Source: Bacteroidales bacterium (GTDB taxonomy: Bacteria; Bacteroidota; Bacteroidia; Bacteroidales; P3). From it: 64,000 nucleotides of DNA. Made by a program: the position numbers and the translations under genes. The stretch covers positions 1 to 64,000 of the forward strand of contig JAEEMK010000046.1 in NCBI GenBank assembly GCA_016283175.1. The letters are read 5' to 3'. Shown in pieces: positions 16,540 through 30,100 of the stretch. Every line of letters begins with the position of its first letter. The first letter of the stretch is position 1. The notes beneath the pieces were generated by a model. The model worked only from the letters and a program-made list of their open reading frames with translations, was not told where the DNA came from and searched no databases.

Positions 16540-17985
16540 TTAGTTGCGGACAATCTTCACGGCATAGCCGTCAACGCTGACAATATATCTGCCGTTATTG
16601 TAACGCGACATATCTATCGTTGTCGTATCGCCATCGAAGGATACGGTTTCAATCACAACACCGGCTTCGTTGATGATGCTCATCAGATGGCTTGCGTTCG
16701 AAGAATTGTTGATGTTTACAGTGACATTGCCAGTTGTGGGGTTGGGATAAACTTTGACACTCACAGGATTGTCGTTAATCAGGTTGGTCATATCCTGCTG
16801 CGGGCAAGTGTAGGTGTCCATACCGTTCATCTTGCAGCTGACGAAATATTCGCCAGTGAGGCCGCCTTCCTGCTGGTAGACATAGTCGTTGGCACCGGGG
16901 ATAAGAGTCCACAGAGTCTCGCCTGCTTCGCGATGATACCACTGCACGTCGGTAAGGCAATGGCAAGTATCGATGAGTGCGATAACATCGCTGAACAGAG
17001 GAACGACATATGTTTCGGGCAGATTGATATGCAACGACAGTCTGATTCCCGGGCTGACGAGGCTGGGATAGTTCACGTCGCGGAAGTTGAGAGTGGCTGC
17101 ATAGTCGCCCGTAGCTATTCCGACCGGGAAATTGATGTCGATAGTGCCCGTGTTGCCCGGAGTTGTAAGGTTGGTCCAGTTGACATCGGGGAAAGCGGGG
17201 TCGTCGAAATCGATTTTGTACTGGTTGGGGTTGCCCGAGATGAGATGGTACACTATGGAACCATTGCCGGCGCAATAGCCATAGGCAGCGACCTCAATGC
17301 CTTGGTTGACGCCGTTTTCTCCGCCATAGGTGGTGTCGGCTCTCATATCCTCCAAGATGGCACCGTGGTTGAGGGTTTTCTGCGAGGCAGCAAGAACATA
17401 ATTGGCAGCCTTGGGACCAGATATGGAATAGAAAACAGTTACATCCTTATCGGAACCTACATTAGGGTTGTCGAAATAGGCATCGACCTGATGGTTGACC
17501 CAGTCGTATCCCAACAAACCGTTCACAGTGCCTTTGTCGGATACTTCTGCAATATTGTTGCCGTCATAAAACTTTGTAATAATAATCACACTATTATCGA
17601 TTGACAGCGTGGCAGGCAGGATTGTAAGTGTCGCTGTTGCGCTTGCCTGGTCGAGGGAGTCGCCAGTCAAGAAGGGTTTTGCAACAACAGTGTAGACACC
17701 TGCGTTGACAGGGCAATTGGGTGAAACCATTACCTCGCTACCCTTGATAAAAGTCAAAGAGGTGTTCCTGACAATGCCGAGGGAGTCGACATATGTGGCT
17801 GAAAGGCCAGTGTAAGGTGTTGCCGTGTAGGTGGTGGTGAATTCACCCGACCATACAACACTGTAGATTGCATCGCCATCACCCGATTTGGAAAGCAAGC
17901 CCGTTTCAACGGATGTGGCAAACGACTGTGACGCAGTCATCGTAGCAATCACTAAAACCAGAAAACAGAGTAAACGTTTCATCAT
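16540..17985 (-). CDS. Secreted protein with MBG/YDG-like domains and T9SS type A C-terminal sorting domain
   Basis: ORF track 16540..18093; better start at MMKRLLCFLVLVIATMTASQSFA (17985); KVYPNPTTGNVTVNINNSS...GRYIVSVDGYAVKIVRN sorting signal. Confidence 0.8.
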   Translation of the reverse strand: MMKRLLCFLVLVIATMTASQSFATSVETGLLSKSGDGDAIYSVVWSGEFTTTYTATPYTGLSATYVDSLGIVRNTSLTFIKGSEVMVSPNCPVNAGVYTVVAKPFLTGDSLDQASATATLTILPATLSIDNSVIIITKFYDGNNIAEVSDKGTVNGLLGYDWVNHQVDAYFDNPNVGSDKDVTVFYSISGPKAANYVLAASQKTLNHGAILEDMRADTTYGGENGVNQGIEVAAYGYCAGNGSIVYHLISGNPNQYKIDFDDPAFPDVNWTNLTTPGNTGTIDINFPVGIATGDYAATLNFRDVNYPSLVSPGIRLSLHINLPETYVVPLFSDVIALIDTCHCLTDVQWYHREAGETLWTLIPGANDYVYQQEGGLTGEYFVSCKMNGMDTYTCPQQDMTNLINDNPVSVKVYPNPTTGNVTVNINNSSNASHLMSIINEAGVVIETVSFDGDTTTIDMSRYNNGRYIVSVDGYAVKIVRN

Positions 17986-18140
17986 AATTTTATTATTTAA
18001 TTGATAATTTATTGTTTTAAAAAGTAAAAAACGCATAATGACAATTATAACACACTGTGTTTCAAATGTATCATTATAGTAAATACTTTGCAAATATACA
18101 ATTTTTTTTTTAATTATGGATATTCCAGTATAAAATGTAC

Positions 18141-18179
18141 AAAAAAAAGGCGTTCCGCGAACGCAGAACGCCTTTTTTT
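18141..18179 (-). terminator. Intrinsic terminator of the giant repeat-protein gene
   Basis: AAAAAAAAGGCGTTC...GAACGCCTTTTTTT around 18142-18179. Confidence 0.85.
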
Positions 18180-18198
18180 ATAAAGAGTTACTTGGGAG

Positions 18199-21100
18199 TT
18201 ACTTCTTGACGACCTTGCGTACCGTCGTGCCGTTAGGCAGAGTGATACGCAGGGTGTAAGCGCCCTCGCCAAGGTTGGAGATGTCGAATGTATTAGTATT
18301 CTCGAAGGTGGCCACCAAACGACCAACGATGTCGAGAACCTCAACCTTGACCACTTCGTCGGCAGTAACGGTAACGCGACCGCGAGTCGGGTTCGGGTAG
18401 ATGGTAACATCGTCGAGCGAGTTGACAACGTCGATAGCCACAGGAGTGACATTCACGTGCAGGTAGACGGTGCTATCGCAACCGTTGACCGTAGTGCCAT
18501 TGAATACATAGTCGCCGCTAGCGGAGATGCTGTAGCTATTGTAGACATAAGGCAGTTCGGTTTCAAGCAGCGTGATTGTGTCGAAGGTCTCAACGCTGTG
18601 GTTGATGGTCAGGTTCAGAGTGATGGTGCTGTCGCAGCCATTGGAAGCAGTGAGAGTAACCGTCGGCGTGTTGGTGCTCTCGGTGTAGTTCACATTGTCA
18701 ATCCAGATGTAGCTGTCGCAAGCAGCAACCTCATCGATGATGTCATAGCTGTAGTTGACAGTCAAGTTGAGAGTCACAACGCTATCGCAGCCATTTGCAG
18801 CGGTCAGTGTGTAGGTCGGAGTGTTGGTCGAAGCCGTGTAGGTCTGGCCGTCAATCCAAGTGTAGCTGCCGCAAGCAGTCTGGTTGTCGATGCCCGTTGT
18901 GCTGCTGTTGATGGTGAGGTTGAGTGTCACGACACTGTCGCAGCCGAGTGCGTTGGTCAGCGTGTAGGTCGGAGTGTTGGTCGAAGCCGTGTAGGTCTGG
19001 CCGTCAATCCAAGTGTAGCTGTCGCAAGCAACGGCGTTGAATGTGCCGGTTGTAGAGCTATTGATCATCAGGGCGAGAGTAACAACGCTGTCGCAACCGC
19101 TGGCGGCGGTGTAGGTATGCGTGTAGTTACCGCTGGTGGTATAGGTGGTACCATTCCAGATGTAGCTGTCGCAAGCCGAAGCGGCAACCGTCATATTGAT
19201 GGTCGGAGTGATCGTCAAGTTGAGTGTGACGGTGCTGTCGCAACCAGCAACAGTGTTGAAGCTCTGCGTGTAGTTACCTGTGGTGGTGTAGGTAGCACCG
19301 TTCCAAGTGTAGCTGTCGCAAGCTGCAGCATTGATGGTTGTTGTTGCACTGTTGTTGACAACGAGAACCAGGGTGGCAATGCTGTCGCAACCGTTAGCAG
19401 CCGTAGCAGTGTGCGTGTAGGTGCCGCTGGTTGTGTAGGTCTGGCCATTCCAGGTGTAGCTGTCGCAAGCAGTAGCGTTGACAGTGTTGGTGATAGGATT
19501 GTTGATGATGAGCAACAGGTTGACAATACTGTCGCAGCCGTTGGCAGCAGTGAAGGTGCCACTGTAGATGCCGCTGGTCGTGTAGGTCTGACCGTTCCAA
19601 GTGTAGCTGTTGCAAGCTGTCTCGTTGATGGTGCTGGTAATAGCATCATTGATGGTCAGTGCCAAAGTTACAGTACTGTCGCAACCACCAGCAGAAGTGA
19701 AGTTCTGCGTGTAGGTGCCGCTGGTTGTGTAGGCTACATTGTTCCAAGTGTAGCTGCCGCAAGAGGTGGCGGTGATGGTGGTAGTCTGCGGAGTATTGAT
19801 GGTGAGGTTCATCGTCACAACACTGTCGCAGTTGTTGTCAGTCGAGAATGTTTGAGTGTAGCTGCCGCTCTCGGTGTAAGCAGTGCCATTCCAGATGAAG
19901 TAGTTGCAAGCAGCTGCATCGAAGCTGGAAGTAGCGCTGGTGCCAAGAGTGAGGACCAGAGTATCGGTGCTCTCGCAGTTGTTGGCAGCAACATAGTCAA
20001 ATGTGTAGGTACCGCCATCGGTGTAGGTCGTACCGTTCCAAGTGTAGCTGTCGCAAGCAGTAACGTTGTAGAGAGTGCTGGTGCTGTTGTTCACCGTGAG
20101 GTGGAGAGTATCAACACTCGGGCAACCGTTGTTGGCCTCATAGCTATAATAGTAGTCACCGGTCTCGTAGTAGGTCTCACCCATCCAGCTGTACTCGTCG
20201 CAAGCGATGATGGTACGCTGTTTGTTGCTGTTGTAGTTAACAGTCAGGTAGAGGGTGTCGACGCTCGGACAGCCGGCAGCAGAACTATAGTTGTAGTAGT
20301 AGGTGCCGCTGGTAGTGTAGTCGGTGCCGTTCCAAGTGTAGCTGTCGCAAGCAGTAACGGTCTCGCCGTTGTTGCTGTTGTAGTTGACAGTCAGGTGGAG
20401 GGTGTCGACGCTGGCGCAACCTGCTGCGGTGGTGTAGCTATAGGTGTAGTGACCGCTCTCGGTGTAAGTCTCGCCGTTCCAGATGTAGCTGTCGCAAACG
20501 GTCTCGGAGTAGACTGCATTGCTATTGTAGTTGACAGTCAGTCGGAGGGTATCGAGGCTAGCGCAACCGTCGGCGGTGTTGTACGGATAGTAGTATACAC
20601 CAGTCGAAGTGTAGGTCTGGCCGTTCCATTCATAGCTGTCGCAAGCGGTGACGGTCTCCATACTGCTGCTGTTGTAGTTGACAGTCAGGTGGAGGGTGTC
20701 GACGCTGGCGCAAGCATCAGCGGTGTAGTAGCTATAGGTGTAGTCGCCGCTGGTGGTGTAGGTCTGACCGTTCCAGGTGTAGCTGTCGCAAGCAGTAGCT
20801 TCATAAGCAGTGTTGCTATTGTAGTTGACAGTCAGGTGGAGGGTATCGACGCTGGCGCAGCCGTCGGCGTTGTTATAATTATAGGTGTAGTCACCGCTGG
20901 TGGTGTAGACAGTGCCGTTCCAGGTGTAGCTGTCGCAAGCAGTAGCAGCGTAAGCCGTATTGCTATTGTAGTTGACAGTCAGGTGGAGAGTGTCGACGCT
21001 GTTGCAACCCTCGTTGGTGCTATAATCATAGGTGTAGTCGCCACTGGTGGTGTAGACTGTACCGTTCCACTCATAACTGTCGCAAGCAGTAGCGGTGTAA

Positions 21101-24100
21101 GCCGTACTGGTGTTGTTGTTGATAGTCAGGTGGAGAGTGTCGGTGCTAGCGCAGCCGTTCACATCGGTGTAGTCGAAGGTGTAGTCACCGGTAGCATCGT
21201 ATGCGGTGCCATTCCAAGTATAGGTGTCGCAAGCGGTAGCGTTGAAGCCTGTGCTGCTATTGTTGTTGATAGTCAGCTCGAGGACGTCGACGCTGGTGCA
21301 ACCCATATTGTTGGCATATGCAAGCGAGTTGTAAGTACCGCTGGTGGTGAAGTTGTAGGTCTCACCGTCGCCGGCATTCCAAGTGTAGCTGTCGCAAGCA
21401 GTAACCTCGACTGCATCGTTGTAGATGACGTCACCAACGGTGATAGTCAGCTTGGTGGTGCTGTCGCAGCCTGTCAGTACAGAAGGAACTGTGTTGGTGA
21501 AGGTGTGAGTACCAGCTGTGAGCTCGTCGGCAGCGATAACAAAGCCATTGGCGTTGTAATCCTGACCGAGGCATACAGCATCGGTAAGTTCAACTTCAAT
21601 CAACGGATTGACAGTAAGAGTGAAGTGGATAGTGCTGTCGCAGTTGCTGTTGAACTCAGTCGTGATAGCGGTGTCACCGGCAGCGGTGAACTCAATACCA
21701 CGCCAGTTGTACGGCAATGCGTCGGCGCAAATGGTGGCAGTCTCGTAAGCGTGAGGAGCCTCGTTGACAGTCAAGCGCAGGAAGACTACGCTGTCGCACA
21801 TCGTTCTCGGGTTAATGAGAGAGGTCGAAGTCTCGATGCTCTGCTCAAAGACACCGATGATGCTGTCGCCGACAATCCAGGTGTAAGGACCGCAGTTCTC
21901 GACAGTCTGAACAGCATAGGTGGTCTGGTTGTTGATAGTCAGGTGGAGGGTGTCGACGCTCGGGCAGCCATCCTCATTGGTGTAGCTGTAGGTCTTGACT
22001 CCGCTGGTGCTGTAGTCGGTACCGTGCCAGTTGTAGGCGTGGCAAGCGACGACGGTCTCGGCGTTGTTGGTGGTGTAACCAACAGTGAGGTCGAGTTTGC
22101 ACTGAGCGTAGCAACCGTTGGCATCGGTGCTGTCGAATGTGTAGATACCAGTCTCAGTGTAGGTCTGGCCATTGATAGCCCAAGTGTAGGTGTCGCAGAC
22201 AATCTCTGTGATTTCGCTACCATTGTTCTTGTTGATGGTCAGGTAGAGGGTATCGACGCTCGGGCAGCCATTCTCAGCATCATAGCTGTAGTAAGCGGTG
22301 GTGCTTGCAGTGTAGATGCTGTCGTGCCAAGTGTAGCTGTCGCAGGCAACCTTGGTTTCGCCACTGTTGCTGTTGTAGTTGACAGTGAGGAAGAGGCTAT
22401 CAACGCTGGCACAGCCATCAGTAGTATTGTAAGCATAGCTGTAATGGCCAGTGGTGTTGTAGGTGGTACTGTTCCAAGTGTAGCTGTCGCAAGCCGTCAC
22501 CGTGTAGATGGTGTCGCTCTTGTAGTTGACAGTCAAGTGGAGAGTATCAACGCTCGGGCAGCCGTTGGTGGCGGTGTAAGCGCGAGTGTAGTCACCAGAG
22601 GTGGTATAGGTCTGGTTGTTGAGACCCCAAGTGTAGCTGTCGCAAGCCGTAACGTCATAGCCAGTGTTGCTGTTGTACTTGACAGTCAGGTTGAGAGTCA
22701 CAGTACTGTCGCAGCCGTAGCTGGAGCCGTTCGGGAAGAAGCGAGTAGCTGTCGTGGTGCTCTCGGTGAAGAGTGTACCGTTCCATCTCAAGCTGTCGCA
22801 AACGGTGCGGCGCTCGGTGGCGTAGACGACCGGGTGGACAGTGAGTGTCTTGGCATATACCCACTCGTTGTTGGCATCGCCCTTGAAGACGGTATCGGTC
22901 AGCGTGATGGTGGTCACGTGGTCGAAGTCGGTAATCATCGTGGTGAGGTCGAAGGTATTGCTGTGACCACCAAGGATATTGGTGTTATCCCAAGTGTATT
23001 CCTCAGCGGTAGCACAGATATCTTCGGTACCGATGTTGGTGTAGTTGTCAACGAGAGTGATGTGGTAGGTGATAACGCTGTCGCAATAGTGTGTTGTAGC
23101 ACCGAAGTGGAAGGCAGTGTCAACTGTACCAGCCTCAGCACCGCTGAAGTTGATAGAGTAGGCTGCACTGCTGTCGCTGGTGAGGAAGCACTGCTGCTGG
23201 CTCAACAGGAAGCTTACATTCTGCTCGGTGTAGTTGATCTGAGTCAGGGTCAAGTTGAGTACTGCGATGGTGTCGAAGCCGTTGTAGCTGATGACGCCAG
23301 GCAGCGTGTAGCGCGGACGGGCATATACCCATTCGTCGGCGGTAGCATCGTAGTAGAGTGCACCGTCAGGAGCATTGTCGCGATACTCATAAGTGTGACC
23401 GTTGATCCAAGTGAAGTGGTCGCAGACAACCTGATTCTCCATACCGATAGCGTTGGTACCGACCAAGAGATGCAGCAGCGTGGTGCTGTCGCAACCGGCG
23501 ACGTTCAAGCCACTGGGAACCGTGAATATGGTGTCGAAGTATTCGCCACCGTCGCGGTCAGCGGTATAGAGGATGTTGTCGTAGACATAGAAACCATTGT
23601 TCGAGACAATCTCATCGTTACCAGTGGTAGCGTGGTTGATGGTCAGGTAGAGCATATCGGTGCTCGGGCAACCATCACCATTGATGTAGTTGCTGGTGTA
23701 GATGCCGCTTTCAGTCTTGGTAATGGTGTTGCCATTGTTAATCCAAGTGTAGCTGTCGCATTCTGCCACGGTGAAGGTCTCGGCCGAGCTCTGGTGCAGA
23801 GTCAGCTTCAAGGTATCGACACTCGGGCAGTTCTGACCATTGACATACTCGTGGGTGATTGTCATCGGGTAGGTTGCGTTAGTATCATACATATAGTTCA
23901 TACCAGAGGTGGTCCACACATAGTTGTCGCAAGCGTCGGTGACGGTTGTGATATTGTGGGTAGCGTGGTTGATCGTCAGGTTGAGAGTTACAACGCTGTC
24001 GCAACCAGCCATATTCTGGATGGTGTGCTGTGCTGTGTAGTTGTTGATGGTGTAGAGGATACCGTCAATCCAACGCAGGCTGTCGCAAGCGACGACCTCG

Positions 24101-27100
24101 TCGATGCCAGTGTTGCTGGTGTTGACAGTGAGTTTCAGCGTATCAACAGCCTCGCAAGTGTTGGCATCAGTGCGAGTGAAGGTATGGATACCACTGGTGG
24201 TATAGGTCATACCGTCGCCGTCAGTCCACGTGAAGGTGTTGCATACAACAGTGTCAAGAACAACAGGCATATTCTTGTTGATGGTCAGATGCAGCGTCAC
24301 AGTGCTGTCGCAATTAGCGGCGTTGGTGAACACGTGAGTAGCTGCCTCTGTGCTGGCAGTGTAAGTTGTACCGTACCAGACAAAGCTGTCGCAAGCCACA
24401 GCGGTGGTGTCACCGGTGGTGGCATTGTTGATGGTCAGGTGCAGTGTCACTGTGCTGTCGCAACCAGCGGCATTGGTGAACACGTGTGTCAGGCTGTCGC
24501 TGCTGCCGGTGAGGGCAGTGTGCTCGTACCAGTCGAAGCTTCCACAAGCCACAGCGGTGGTGTCACCGGTGGTGCTGTTCTTGATGGTCAGGTTCAGCGT
24601 AACGGTGCTGTCGCAGCCGTTGACATCGGTGAACACGTGAGTCAAGTTGTTGCTGCTGGTCGTGAGGCCAGTGTGCTCATACCAGTCGAAGCTGTCGCAA
24701 GCCACAGCGGTGGTGTCGCCGGTAACGGCAGCAGCCTGGTTGACGACCAAAGTCTGCAACCAGCCATTGGTAGCAACAGTATCGAAGATATAGGTCGTAT
24801 CGGTAACCGTGGTAACATAGGTATGAGTACCCCAATCAACCGAAGTCTGGTTAGCGCAGATGTCAATTCTAGCGGTATCGTAGTTGTAGATGAGGTTGAT
24901 GTTGTAGGTCACCAAGCTGTCGCAGTAGAGGTCGCTCGGGAAGTGAACCTCGCGCTGTACGGTCTCAGTGTAACCTATGTAGCCGGCAGCCTTCTGTGCA
25001 CTGAAGTCAAAGACACTGTCGCCAAGGGCGAGGGTGATGTTGCTCAGCAGGAAGGTAGTGTCGGCAGTGCTGGTGGTGCGCTCGGTGAGGACAAGCTGCA
25101 GGATGAAGGTGCTGTCGATAGCATTATTGTTGGTAATGGTAACGATAGGTGCTTCATAGATGTATGTACCTGTGCTGGTCTTGTAGAGAGCTCCATTGTT
25201 GGCAGCACTTTCAGTAGCATCAATGAACTCATAGGTAACGTTGTTACGCGGCCAAGTGTATTCCTGGCAAGCTACGACGACCTCGGTCTTGTTGCGGGTG
25301 GTACCGACAAGGAAGTTGAAGGTAATCACGCTGTCGCAACCGGCGACGTTGGTGATGGTAGCTGTCAGAGGACCGAAAGCGGTCGGAGTGTTGGCCTGGA
25401 ACAATGTGTCGTAAGTCACATCGTTGCCCACAAAGTTGAACTGGTAGAAACCTTCGCTGCTGACTATCGTAGTGTCATAGCTGTTGCTGTGGTTGATAGT
25501 CAGGTAGAGGGTGTCGACGCTCGGGCAGTTGTTGGCAGCGTTGTAAGCGTTGTAGTAGGTACCGCTTACAGTCGTGGTCATCGTGTCACCGTTGTTAATC
25601 CAAGTGTAGGTGTTGCAAGCGGCGACGGTCTCAGCCCTGTTGCTGTTGTAGTTGACAGTCAGGTTGAGGGTCACGATGCTGTCGCAAAGGGCCACGTTCT
25701 GGATAGTGTCGACATAGCTGCCGGTGGCAGTGTAGGTCTCATTGTTAATTGCCCAGGTATAGGTGTCGCAAACAGTAACTGCAAAGGTGCTGTCGGTTCT
25801 GTGACGTACAGTCAGGTTGAGGGTGATGGTGCTGTCGCAGCCGGCGAAGCTCTGGTAGACAACGCTGTCCACAGTGCTCTCAGTGTAGGTCACACCATTC
25901 TCAGTCCAAGTGTAGCTGTCGCAGACATTCTCGGTAACTGTTGCGTTACCGGCAGTGCCGATGGTCAGGCGGAGGGTATCCACGCTGGCGCAGCCGTTGG
26001 CAGCGTTGTAAGCGTAGGTGTACTCACCTGTAGCAGTGTAAGCAGAATCGTGCCAAGTGTAGCTGTCGCAGGCAATAGCGGTGTCAGCGCTGTTGGTGTT
26101 GTAGTTGACAGTCAGGTAGAGAGTGTCGACGCTCGGGCAGTTCTCTGCAGTGAGATAATTGCTGTAGTACGTGCCGCTCTCGGTCTTGGTAACGGTATTG
26201 CCGTTGTTGACCCAGGTGTAAGTGTCGCAAGCTGTGACAGTCTCGCCGCTGTTAGTGTTGTTGAACACGGTCAGCTTCAAGGTGTCGGCAGCAGGACAGT
26301 TGTTGGTGTCAGTGTAATCATAGACATAAACACCGCTCACATTATATGTCAAGTTGTCGCGATCCCAAGTGTAGGTGTCGCAAGCTGTGTCGACAAATAC
26401 GGTGCGGATGGGCTGGTTGATGGTGTAGCTGACAATGGTGTCGTTACCCATCGGGTCGTTGTTGCTGTAGGTGTTGCTTATCGGGCCGGTGATAGTGAAG
26501 CCATATTCGGTCTCGTAAGGCAGTTCACTGTAGCAAAGAACGATCGGGTTCAGCTTGGTGAAGAACATATGTATGGTACTGTCGCAGCCGTTCTTGTCGG
26601 TAAGCGTGTAGAAAGCCTCACCAGTGGCGGTGTACTCAACACCGTCAATCCAAGTGTAAGGATCGTTGGTAGCAACATACACATCGGTCAGCGGGTTCTG
26701 GTTGACATAGAAGTTGGTGACAACAACTGTGTCGGGAGCATCGTTCGATGCAGCGGCCAGAAGCTCGGTGAAGCTCTTGTCCTCACGATAGACCTCACCG
26801 TCAGGTCCCTTGTAGCTGGTGCAGACAGTGGTGTCATAGACAATGTAGGCAGTGTCTATCAGAGTCAGGTTCATCGTTACGACGCTGTCGCAACCATACT
26901 GGTTAACACCAATGACTGCGTTGTCAGTGTAGACACCTGCGTTGTCGTAGGTCACACCATTCCAAGTGTAGCTGTAAAGGACAGTGGTGTCAAATACGCT
27001 GTTGGTAGTGGGATTGACCGTGTAGTTGACGGTGACCGTGCGAGCGCATCCGTTCTCGGTGGCCCAGTTGGCAACAGCGCTGCCATTGTAGACTACACCG

Positions 27101-30100
27101 TTGAGGGCTGTAGCGAAGGTCAGGTCAACAGTCTCGGTAGTATTATCCTCGTTGACGTAGGTGTAGTGGTAAGCACTGTCGGCCCCAAGTTCGAACTCTT
27201 TCTCGCAAAGGATAATATCCTTTTCCTCAGTCGAGGTCGGGAAGACCGTGAGGGTGAGGATGTCGGTCGAGTCGCAGCCATTGGCATTGGCAACGCCGGT
27301 AGCCAGGCGATAGGTCTCAGTACCGGCAACGGTCGGAGTAATCGTAGTGGCACCAAAGGTGTAGGTCTCACCAAGGCAAACCTGGTCGTCAACATAGTTG
27401 TAAGTCTGAGCCTTGGCACCGGTCAGACGCAGCACCTCGGTACGGTCGCAGCCGTTCTCGGCCTGGGCGAAGGTAAGCGAGATGTTGGTGTCGGCACCGG
27501 TGAAGATGTCATTGATAACAGCAATAACGTTGCTATCGGCATCATACCAAGTGTACGGCAGACACTTGTTGCGTTCGATTTTGGTGTGGTACTCGCTGGT
27601 GTTGATAGTCACATTGTAGCGGCTTACAACATAGCGACCGTTGCCGATGGAAGTCTTCAGCTGATAAGCACCGCTCTGGTTGATCTGGCATTCCACGAGG
27701 CTGCCGTCGCAAGCAACGGTGTCGAGGATCAAGATGTCGCAGACATTGGTGTCGGCCCAAGCCAAAGTATCGGCAGCCAGGTTGAACACGAGGTTGAGAA
27801 TCTGGGTGCTGTCGCAGCCGTACTGGTTGGTGACACCATTCAGCAGATAGCGGACATTACCGTCAGTCTCGTTCATATCGTATTCAACACCGTTGATCCA
27901 GGTATAGGTCGGCGTGTTGCACCAACGGATATCGTCAACACCGGTGTTGGCATAGTTCACAGTGAGGTTGAGGGTCACGAGGCTGTCGCAACCGGCAACG
28001 TTCTCAATGGTGTACTGTGCTGTGGTGTTGTTCTCGGTATAGGTGTTGCCGTCAATCCAGACAAGCTGGTCGCAGACGGTCTGTACATCGGTACCGGTGG
28101 TCGAGGCACGGAGAGTGAGGTTCATCGTGACCACACTGTCGCAACCGTCGATGGTCTGCAGAGTCTTGTCGTAGCTGCCGGCGGCAGTGTATTCGACCTC
28201 GTTCCAGGTGTAGCTGTCGCAATCGTTGGCCTCGAAGCTGCTAACCTTCTTGGGGTTGACAGTGAGGTAGAGGTTGTACAGCACTGGGCAGACATCGGTG
28301 GTGGTATCGGTGTAGTTCAGCGAGGTGACATTGAGGTCAGCGGTGTGGCTGGTCTGATACTGACCCTGGCCGAAGGTGAATTCATCGCCCTCGCAGTAGG
28401 TGCGGTAAGCGTTGGCAACACCGGTGGCGGTGACATCGAGATACAGGTGGACAGTACTGTCGCAACCGTAACCGATGGTCCAGGTCTGGTTATAATTGCC
28501 ACCTTGGACATCGCTCAAAGTCTGAGCGCCCCAAGTGACGGGGAGCATAGCCTCACATACAGATAATGTATCATTAATATTATAAGCAGGACGCACGGTG
28601 ACGGTTGCCGAGGTAAACTCGTTGACGCAGCCGTTGGCGTCGGTGACTGTCAGGTTGTAACGACCAGTGTTGGCAGGCACGAAGCTTACGGCAGAAGTGG
28701 TGGCGCCATTCAGGCTCGTCCAGTTGTAGTTGTAACCGTCAACCTCGGTAGCCGTGAGAGTCAGGCTGTCGTAACGGCAGATCTCGTTGGCCGAAGGAGT
28801 GATAGTGACAACAGGCAGCTGGTTGACCGTAATGGTGGCCGAAGCCGTGGTGGTGCAAGCGCTGGCGTTGGGAGTGGTAGCGGTGACAGTATACTCTGTC
28901 GTGGTGGTCGGGCTTACAGTGATGCTGTTGCCAGTCTCGTTGTTGCTCCAGAGGAAGGTGCAGCCAGTGTTGTTGGTGTCGGTAACCGTGAGGGTGGTAG
29001 AACCACCGACGCAAATAGCCTCTTCAGTTACAGCAATAGTAAGTGCGGCAACCGGAGTGGTGGTGACATCCAGTGTGACAGGCAAGCTGGGGCAGTTGTA
29101 AGTCGGGTCGTAAGCGGTAACGGCATAGCTGGCGTTCTCGTGCGGATTGACGGTGCGGACAGCAGCGGTGCTGTTGTCTTCCCACTTGAAGTTCGAACCT
29201 TCGATGGTGGCGCGGGCCGTCATCACCAGATCGGCGTTGTCGCAGAAAGCGTCGATGGTACCGTTGGTACGCTCATTGTTGACATAGATGTAAGCTGTCG
29301 GGGCGGGACGCACCTGCAGCGTCAGCGTCGTGGTACTGTCGGCACCGTTGACGGTCTGGGCTGTGCGGGTGTAGACGCCCGTAGCGGTCAGTGTGTCGCC
29401 ATAGAACACATAGCTCTCGCGCTGGCAGAGTTCCTGGCGTGCGGTAAGAGTATAGGTAGGATGGATAGTCAGCTGCAGGGTGTGGTACACAGAGTCGCAG
29501 CCACCTACGTTCTTCTCCATAAACTCTTCGCTCCAGGTCTTGTCGGACTGGTTGGCGACAGTGACATTGTTGGTATAGGTACGGCCGTTGACCCAAGTGA
29601 AGGCGGTGTTGGTGTCGACCACCCAGTCGCGCTGCGGAGCGGCAACGGGGCACTCGCACTGTGCCAACAGTTTGAAGCCAAGATACTGGTCGGCATTGTC
29701 GACATCAGTGGTGAAGACAATGGTCATAGCACCCTTGGTAGACCAGTCGTAGCTGTCGGTCTTGACATCGATGCTCTCGTCATAACCGGTACCTGTGTAG
29801 AGGACATTGCCAGTAGTTCCGACACCCTCATAGATGGTCAGGTAGTCGAAGCCATATTCGCAGTCCATCTTGCCGGTCAGGTGGAGAATCTTACCAGCCT
29901 CGCCAGGATAGATGGTCTGAACCATATTGACATTGCCTGCATAGGTACCCTGATGGTTGACGGTGTCAGCCATATAGAATACAACGCAGTTGTTTGTCGG
30001 CTCATCGGTGGGCATATAGACTATAGGCTCGCGGAGCTTCACCTGGACATTCTTGACATAGAAGTCGGCCCAGGTGGTACCGGTCTGCAGACCACGGATG

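Noticed and set aside
18460-24720. Regular approx. 120-bp repeats considered as a CRISPR array
   Set aside because: The repeats are in frame, translate to a conserved protein motif, and lack the short invariant repeat plus unique spacer structure.
18457-28566. 3369-aa plus-strand ORF
   Set aside because: Exactly codon-register antisense to the giant T9SS gene; explained by absence of TTA/CTA/TCA codons and repeats; the sense strand has signal peptide, domains and sorting signal.
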